Origin: Symsagittifera roscoffensis
Taxonomy: Eukaryota > Xenacoelomorpha > Acoela > Convolutidae
Assembly: GCF_963678635.1 (NCBI RefSeq)
Contig: NC_087062.1
Span: forward strand, 61,111,584-61,175,583
Direction of reading: 5' to 3'
DNA length: 64,000 bases
Positions 57,636 to 64,000 of this stretch are shown in pieces (position 1 is the stretch's first letter; each line of letters begins with the position of its first letter). The position numbers and the translations under genes were made by a program. The notes below the pieces were generated by a model. It made no database searches and had not been told where the DNA came from. It worked only from the letters and a program-made list of their open reading frames with translations.

Positions 57636-58107
57636 CAGTGTTGGAAAAAAATCGGATTTTTATTTTAAAAATCAAAAAATCGGATTTTTTTGATTTAAAT
57701 CGGATTTTTTTGATTTAAATCAAAGTCACCTACAGTGTAAAGTCACCTACAGTGTAAAGTCACCTACAGTGTAAAGTCACCTACAGTGTAAGCTGGAGAA
57801 CATTTTAACTGCACAACATTTCATAATTGCAGATGATACACTTTGAAAGCATAATATAATACTTCACAATCATCGGGACATGTTTAGGGTTTTCAAAACG
57901 AAAACCAGCTTTGCTGATTTTTTCACTCCTAGGCGATTGCGCTCCTTGGAATGTACCCAACTGTAGGTTGAAAAAATTCTCTCCAGGTCCGCCGTTGAGA
58001 AATAAACACTAGAAATAAATCAACCATAAAGGCTTTGATTTAAATCTTGATTTAAATCGGATTTTTACTGTTGATTTAAATCAATTGATTTAAATCAGCC
58101 AACACTG
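57636..58107. mobile_element. hAT MITE with perfect 8-bp target duplication
   Basis: The 472-bp element begins CAGTGTTGG and ends CCAACACTG (perfect 9-bp terminal inverted repeats). Both sides are flanked by actagccg (57628-57635 and 58108-58115). The subterminal regions are inverted arrays of gatttaaatc/aaatcggattttt. Inside is a four-copy 17-bp tandem repeat, aaagtcacctacagtgt (57722-57789). There is no coding capacity. The TIR and 8-bp duplication are the hallmarks of hAT transposons. Confidence 0.93.
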
Positions 58108-58374
58108 ACTAGCCGCAACTGATGTATGGTGACAACCTTATAAATTAGAATTCGTATTAATAATCTTAAAATATAGATTTCAGTTAAATACTTTAAGCGT
58201 TGCAATATGTCAAAATAGGGTTAGCCTTCAAATATGTGTGAAGTCAAACCCCAATTTAATTATGTATAGATAAAGAAATGCCCTACAAACTGCGCCATAC
58301 TGCCTTGCTATCTTTAGACACAAACTACCACTAAAGCGGATACAACAAAGGCTAATCGTATCAGACTTCCTTTT

Positions 58375-58690
58375 TATAGGTTTTTAGAGCGCTATCTTTT
58401 AAGCTCATTTGGTGTTTTTTTTTGCTATAATTACGATCTGTAGCATTCGAAAATTCATCTCTTATTGTTCCGACCATTGAAAATTCATAGCATCTCTTTT
58501 TGTTCCGACCATTGGTGTGTTTTCCACGCAAACTCAGGCGCCACAAATAATCGTCGGAATGGGTCGAGTGGTATATCATTCTAAAGCCCTTTCAGTCGCG
58601 ATTTAAACGACATAAGAAAATTTTCTCTGTGTCGAGAAAAACTGGTTCAAATTTTTAAATTTTTGGTCCAATTTCGAGCTAATAAGGTTA
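58375..58690 (-). repeat. Dispersed repeat, inverted partner of 52090-52380
   Basis: The reverse complement carries the same landmarks as 52090-52380. It also has a local duplication of attgttccgaccattgaaaa (near 58465 and 58500). Its left part (gctataattacgatctgtag) matches 53380-53410 inverted. Confidence 0.65.
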
Positions 58691-59691
58691 GCGTGCAGAC
58701 TAACAATATCTGTTTTATGCTTAATTCAAGCCTTGAAAACTTAGTTTTGCTCGTGTAAAGTTATAAAAACTGTTTTCCAATTGGCTTATTTTACTATGAC
58801 TCGAATATGCTCGTGTTCTATTTTCTCATTAATATCTTTTTATCACACACTATTTTGAAAAAAAAAAGTGTATATTTTTTAAGACTATGGTCGAAAAATG
58901 CTGTGCTAATTGTGCTATCCCTGTTCTTCTTTCGATCTGTTGAATGACTTCATTCGAGTTTTTACTAATACTGTTGATCAGAGATTATTAGATTGCGCCA
59001 ATTCGATGCGCTATTTCATGTTGAACTCCAACAAGCAGCGGCAAAAAAAAACACTTTTGAATTTAAGCCGCTCGTAAATAAAATGTCTTTGGTTACCAAA
59101 AGATGGTCGGGAGGTTATCACAAGATCTACCTACCTGCCTTAAGCATTTCTGCTTGGATTGTGCTTATTCCACACATGAGTTGATAGTAAATATCAGAAA
59201 GAAAACTTAACAAAAAAAATAGAAATTAAGGTTGGAAAAAAGTGACCTGCTCTAATTCTGTTAAATTTTAAAACTAATAATCATGCTCAACTTCTCATTA
59301 ATAATTCTCTGTTAAGCAGTTTGAAAATTTATTGCAAGATAAACTATTGGCTAAGTTCACGATGAGACGCAGTTAAAACATTCAAAATATTCAGTTTTTA
59401 ATGAATGGAATATTATTTCTCTGATAGTTTATCCAATACTTTCACAACGGAAACAGTCTAACATATCACTGAAATCAGTAATTCGCAACAGTAAATTTTC
59501 AACGCAAAATTTCTCAAATTCACTGATAACCATGATAACGAACATTTTACAAAATAAATCAAGTCTGAAGCTGAATCATCGAAAGTCAATTCAAAGCTCC
59601 AAACCCTCCGAAATTCAAATATCAGTTTCTTGCATTCAAAAGTAAACAGTTTTGACATATCTCTCGCAAAACTTTCGGCAAAGAAACGCGT
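58691..59691. other. Region downstream of the FET-like gene
   Basis: No gene is recognised. On the minus strand a possible AATAAA poly(A) signal for the FET-like gene lies near 59327 (plus-strand tttatt), which would give a 3' UTR of about 365 bp. Confidence 0.4.
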
Positions 59692-61266
59692 CTATTTCTC
59701 TCCCCATCGTGATCCTGCAGATTGCCCATTGGAAGGTTGGTCCGAGCTGCTCTTGCCTAGAGCATTCAACTTGTTCAACACCTCCAGAGTTTTCTGAGGA
59801 ATACCAGGTTTCGGGTTCTGGCACTTGACACAAATTAATTTGACCAACTCATTGCTAGTACCACAAGGAGCACAGGTCCACGTGACACTGGCTGTGGGAT
59901 TGACTGGCGAGGAAAACTGTGGTGTCGGAGTTGCGGTCTTCACCCCAATTGGAGTGTTATTTGCACCTGACATGGGCGCCAAAGTTGGATTTGGGGGCTT
60001 GGGAAGTTTGCATCTATTACACACAAGTCGCTTTGCGAAGTTGTGATTGTTGCAGCTGGAGCATATCCAGTCATCAGCTGTTCGGTTGTGAGTCGAAGGG
60101 AAATTGGGGTCACCGCCCATTCCGGCTCCACCGCTCGATCCATTTTTTTCTAGATCGGGCTTCGGCGCCCGACACTTGTAACAATTCCAACGATGGCCAT
60201 GATTACTAGCATTACATGCAATACAGGGCCAATTTGGACCTCTGTCTCTGAAATTGTTTTGAAAATGTCCTCCACCTCTGTTGTTATTGTACTCGAAACG
60301 TGGCCGCTTATCGTAATTACTTTGGTAGTTCGAATCACCGTGATGGTTGTCATCCATGCGTCTCTTAAATCCTTGGTTATGATAGTTACCATCGTAAATT
60401 TGCACTGCAATTTTTTGTCCTCTGATATTTGACTCATTAAGCATGACAACTGCAGCTTCAGCAACACTCGGATCTTCGAAGGTAAGAAAAGCACACTGTC
60501 GATCAGGAGAAACGCATATCTGGTCAAAGCCGGAATAATTGTCTTTCTTCAATGCTCCCACATTGAAAGTATTTCTGAGCTCATCCAGGGTAACATCAGT
60601 GGGAAATCCTTCAACTTTAATTGTCCCAGCATCGTTAGTCCAGGCTGGAGGCTGATTTGGTCCGCCTCTATTGTATGGCCTGACAGGCGGTCGACTATTG
60701 TAAAATCCACTATTATGAGGTCCTTGATTGTGAGGTACATTAGGACGTGGATTGTTATATTGATTTTGGTACGGACTAGGTGGCACAAACTGCTGTGGTG
60801 GTGGTGGGGGCGCATAATTGGGATCACCATAAGGAGCGGGAGGCATTGGGTTATAGTTGTAGTAATTCGGAGGAGCTGCTGCACTGTTGTATGACGATTG
60901 TGGATTTGCATAAAATGGCTGAGAACCCATTTGAGGCGTTGAACTATCCTTTGATGACTTTCCCTCATCCGAGCTGGATATATTTACGGGCGCATTAGCA
61001 GCAGAGCTTCCTTTATCAGCAGGCGGGTACATTGATTGCGCATGTGGGTAGGCATTGTAAGGGACATTTGTGCCATAACCAGTGTAGGGGTTTTCCGGAC
61101 CGTTTTGTGCATTTGTTCCTACAGCGAACTGTCCGTAAGCCGATGCTTGATTCTGGTAGTAGGCAGCATAAGCTGCACTATAATCAGGCCAGGTCTGACC
61201 GGTAGATGCGGCATGGTTTGCAGAACTTTGCGCAGTCGAGCTAGCTGTCTCGTTTTGGAACGACAT
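59692..61266 (-). CDS. FET-like RNA-binding protein: YQ-rich, RRM, three RanBP2 zinc fingers
   Basis: An intact 524-residue frame. Residues 1-210 are disordered and rich in Tyr, Gln, Asn, Ser and Pro (prion-like, as in FUS/EWSR1/TAF15 proteins). Residues 214-292 are an RRM with RNP2 at IKVEGF (216-221) and RNP1 at CAFLTF (258-263). An Asn/Arg/Gly-rich linker with few RGG-type motifs follows. Then come three RanBP2-type zinc fingers, each WxCxxCxxxN...CxxC: C348/C351/C362/C365, C402/C405/C416/C419, C465/C468/C479/C482. Such proteins bind RNA in the nucleus and act in transcription and splicing. FUS, EWS and TAF15 have one such finger, so three is unusual. A 3' splice site, cttttTCAG, lies 6 bases before the ATG, so a 5' UTR intron or a trans-splice site is likely. 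Confidence 0.93.
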   Translation of the reverse strand: MSFQNETASSTAQSSANHAASTGQTWPDYSAAYAAYYQNQASAYGQFAVGTNAQNGPENPYTGYGTNVPYNAYPHAQSMYPPADKGSSAANAPVNISSSDEGKSSKDSSTPQMGSQPFYANPQSSYNSAAAPPNYYNYNPMPPAPYGDPNYAPPPPPQQFVPPSPYQNQYNNPRPNVPHNQGPHNSGFYNSRPPVRPYNRGGPNQPPAWTNDAGTIKVEGFPTDVTLDELRNTFNVGALKKDNYSGFDQICVSPDRQCAFLTFEDPSVAEAAVVMLNESNIRGQKIAVQIYDGNYHNQGFKRRMDDNHHGDSNYQSNYDKRPRFEYNNNRGGGHFQNNFRDRGPNWPCIACNASNHGHRWNCYKCRAPKPDLEKNGSSGGAGMGGDPNFPSTHNRTADDWICSSCNNHNFAKRLVCNRCKLPKPPNPTLAPMSGANNTPIGVKTATPTPQFSSPVNPTASVTWTCAPCGTSNELVKLICVKCQNPKPGIPQKTLEVLNKLNALGKSSSDQPSNGQSAGSRWGEK

Positions 61267-61281
61267 ATATAACTGAAAAAG
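61267..61281 (-). promoter_or_regulatory. 3' splice acceptor just before the FET-like ATG
   Basis: The minus strand reads CTTTTTCAG then TTATAT then ATG. It has a short pyrimidine tract and CAG. No upstream coding exon is needed, so it would join a 5' UTR exon or a spliced leader. Confidence 0.55.
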
Positions 61282-62719
61282 TTCAGTCTTGGTTGTTAAA
61301 ACACACGATGGAGCAGAAAAACAGAAAAATCCACATACTGCCTGCAGTTCAAAAATTATCTTATCAGCTATCGTAACAAAACAAATGGTTTAAAAATTGG
61401 CGTTGAAAATTTCAACTTCAAACTACTTTCATCTAACGTCCCAACTGAAAAATTTCATTTCCTTCCGTTCTGCATCAAATTATTGTAATCCCAGCCCGAA
61501 CTCAGACTTTGTGCTTCACTGTCAAACATACGTAGCTGGACAGCAAAATTTTCTAGAGATTAGGAGCCCAGCTTACGCAAGAGACACAGCTCTAGAGATT
61601 ACGAGCCCAGCAACAGGATCAAGGACGCTTTTACAGCAAGATTTAAAAAATTTAATGATAACCAAAGGACTACACTAGTCCATCGATTCAACCTGTCAAA
61701 AACCAAAAGAATTTCATAAATAAGGGAAAAGTGAAGTAAAACGTGAATAGTTGTGAAGAGAGTCAGATGTTTGGGTATCAAGCCAACCATGCCAAAATCT
61801 TTGGGTAACGCGGTAGAGTAGGGTATTGTGTCAGTCGGTCATATTTGGAAGTTGTAACATTCGCCCGGAAGTACATATCGACGGAAAATAAAGCTAAGCT
61901 ATAAAATGACTGGCCAGCGTCTAAACAAAGCTCTACATGTTTTTCACCGTCTCTACCAAAGCCAGTTCTTTTGGTGGTCTTTGCAACATCGGGTCGACAA
62001 AAACGTTAAAATTCTCCAGCTTCGACCAGAACGCTCAAATTAACTTACTTACACGCAAAATAGTGAGCTCTTGGCTGGGTCTCAGTATCCCCAGACCACA
62101 AGGTCACTCCTAAAAACAGGGCTACAACTACTTATTATATTACGATTATTTTTGTTTAGTAGATAAAAATCATCATCTCCATCGAAGATGAATCAACCCT
62201 TTCCCTCAACTCCTAGCTTCTCATTATTAGAAAATGAATCCAAATGTTAATTAAATTTAATTCAGGGCATGACCAGGAAGCTAAAAGTTCGTGTAAAATA
62301 GTTTAAGTTCAAGCCTCAAGACCCCTCCGGATTCCTGAACCCGATGAAATAACACCCTTATTTCACCTGCAGAAGGCTGAATTCACGATTCCACCACCTT
62401 CACCGTTGGTGTGAATTGCCTTGTAACAATTTTAGCGACACAATCAATACAATTCGGAGTGGTCTTTGCCAACACTCTGTCGCATTTTCCATTTCCCGTC
62501 GTAGTTTTTCTCGCAACTATCGTTGATATTGTTTTCTTTTTGAATTTCTTCTAAAATGGCCGTTTTCAAAGTGTGACGTCACAAATCGAAATTTTAAAAT
62601 TTAGAATTTCCAGAATCTTCCGGCCTTCACGATTCGTCTAATCGTCCAAATAACACTGCAAATCCTCTAAAACTGCCAATTCTCTGGGTTAGCGGCTAAC
62701 CATCCGAAACTGTCTTTTT
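61282..62719. other. Upstream region of the FET-like gene
   Basis: Probably contains the promoter and any 5' UTR exon. 61552-61612 has a short imperfect direct repeat (ctagagattaggagcccagc). No other gene is seen. Confidence 0.4.
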
Positions 62720-63829
62720 GTCAATTCTGGTCGAATGTCACTTACTCCCCGGACAGCCCGGTCAATGTCCCCATTGAATCTCGTAGTCTCCGTAAAAAAT
62801 GGTACAGTGCCATCAAACAGAATTTACAAAATGCACGAAATCATTTTTATCAATGTCCTATCGACTCACAACAGAATATAAATGGCATCATACTACATCA
62901 CTATAGCCTTCAAGTTCTTTCACTAATCTGCACTTTCGTGGATTTGATCTAAGATAAAACATTTTCACTGACTTCTAATTTCAAGGCCATGATTAAAAAT
63001 TTTTCTCCTAGCTATTAAAAGGTCTCAGTTTGCAGGACAGTCCTGCCAACCAGCAAGCTAAGATTACCCTACTATGCTTCTTCCCATCGGTCAATTCTGG
63101 TCGAATGTCACTTACTCCCCGGACAGCCCGGTCAATGTCCCCATTGAATCTCGTAGTCTCCGTAAAAAATGGTACAGTGCCATCAAACAGAATTTACAAA
63201 ATGCACGAAATCATTTTTATCAATGTCCTATCGACTCACAACAGAATATAAATGGCATCATACTACATCACTATAGCCTTCAAGTTCTTTCACTAATCTG
63301 CACTTTCGTGGATTTGATCTAAGATAAAACATTTTCACTGACTTCTAATTTCAAGGCCATGATTAAAAATTTTTCTCCTAGCTATTAAAAGGTCTCAGTT
63401 TGCAGGACAGTCCTGCCAACCAGCAAGCTAAGATTACCCTACTATGCTTCTTCCCATCGGTCAATTCTGGTCGAATGTCACTTACTCCCCGGACAGCCCG
63501 GTCAATGTCCCCATTGAATCTCGTAGTCTCCGTAAAAAATGGTACAGTGCCATCAAACAGAATTTACAAAATGCACGAAATCATTTTTATCAATGTCCTA
63601 TCGACTCACAACAGAATATAAATGGCATCATACTACATCACTATAGCCTTCAAGTTCTTTCACTAATCTGCACTTTCGTGGATTTGATCTAAGATAAAAC
63701 ATTTTCACTGACTTCTAATTTCAAGGCCATGATTAAAAATTTTTCTCCTAGCTATTAAAAGGTCTCAGTTTGCAGGACAGTCCTGCCAACCAGCAAGCTA
63801 AGATTACCCTACTATGCTTCTTCCCATCG
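62720..63829 (+). repeat. Three exact tandem 370-bp units with an exon-like frame
   Basis: The units are 62720-63089, 63090-63459 and 63460-63829. I see no differences among them. Each holds an open frame of about 75 codons to a TAA, FWSNVTYSPDSPVNVPIESR and onward (62725-62952 and +370, +740). It is less AT-rich than its surroundings and reads like protein. Its left edge in units 2 and 3 is open to an ATG (63074, 63444). I cannot recognise a family. It may be a tandemly triplicated exon, a satellite monomer or an assembly repeat. Confidence 0.85.
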
Positions 63830-64000
63830 GAAATTTTTTCTGCTGTTATTGGTCCTGAATATAAAAACTAAGGAATTCTGTGTTTAGAAGGAACAATGAC
63901 ATAATCTATCTCTTCAAGAGATTTTCCAAGTCTTTCATGTCACCACAAAGTGATCAATCGTCCTAGTTGATTAAAAACAATCATGCAGGATGGAATATTT
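63830..64000. other. Window end, nothing recognised
   Basis: Non-repeated AT-rich sequence after the 370-bp array. Confidence 0.5.

Noticed and set aside
61397-61678. 93-codon plus-strand frame upstream of the FET-like gene
   Set aside because: It contains a short direct repeat and no recognisable domain, and lies in the probable promoter/5' UTR region of the opposite-strand gene.

Overview
The window is eukaryotic nuclear DNA, AT-rich and repeat-dense, and almost certainly from an invertebrate animal. The evidence is a spliced rhodopsin-class GPCR, a FET-like RNA-binding protein (RRM plus RanBP2 zinc fingers), Ty3/gypsy LTR elements, non-LTR retrotransposon relics, a MULE-type transposase relic and hAT-type MITEs. 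Nothing in it looks bacterial. I cannot name the species from the sequence alone. All host genes I can support lie on the minus strand.

Layout. 1-6784 and 11399-18182 are two nearly identical copies of one segment (offset 11398; I saw one base difference). Both hold a foldback repeat and a minus-strand Ty3/gypsy element, here called G1. G1 is complete with both LTRs in the right copy (14013-20123) and cut off inside the reverse transcriptase in the left copy (2615-6784). Between the copies, at 9291-10082, lies the large second exon of a GPCR. Its best partner is an exon at 27514-27810, in matching phase, so the duplication, G1 and an older decayed coding region (20.4-21.5 kb) would sit in one 17.4-kb intron. 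24-26 kb holds a hAT-like MITE and a non-LTR element relic. 30-36 kb holds diverged tandem repeats and a decayed MULE transposase (31.7-32.4 kb). 36.8-38.9 kb is a two-exon gene of unknown function.

40935-47850 is a second, different Ty3/gypsy element (G2) with both LTRs and a perfect 5-bp target duplication. 48.5-51 kb has a foldback MITE and a second non-LTR relic. 52-59 kb is repeat country: a minisatellite of about 170-bp units, tRNA-like Pol III modules and a textbook hAT MITE with perfect 8-bp target duplications. 59692-61266 is an intact single-exon FET-like gene. The window ends with three exact 370-bp tandem units (62720-63829) carrying an exon-like reading frame.

How it fits together: the host content is sparse (GPCR, unknown two-exon gene, FET-like RNA-binding protein) and the rest is layered transposon insertion. 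The most unusual points are the gypsy coding region that runs from LTR to LTR with its start codon on the LTR/primer-site junction, a foldback repeat family with a conserved GCGAAGC mini-hairpin beside its ends, the large near-identical duplication broken inside G1, and the exact 370-bp triplication.
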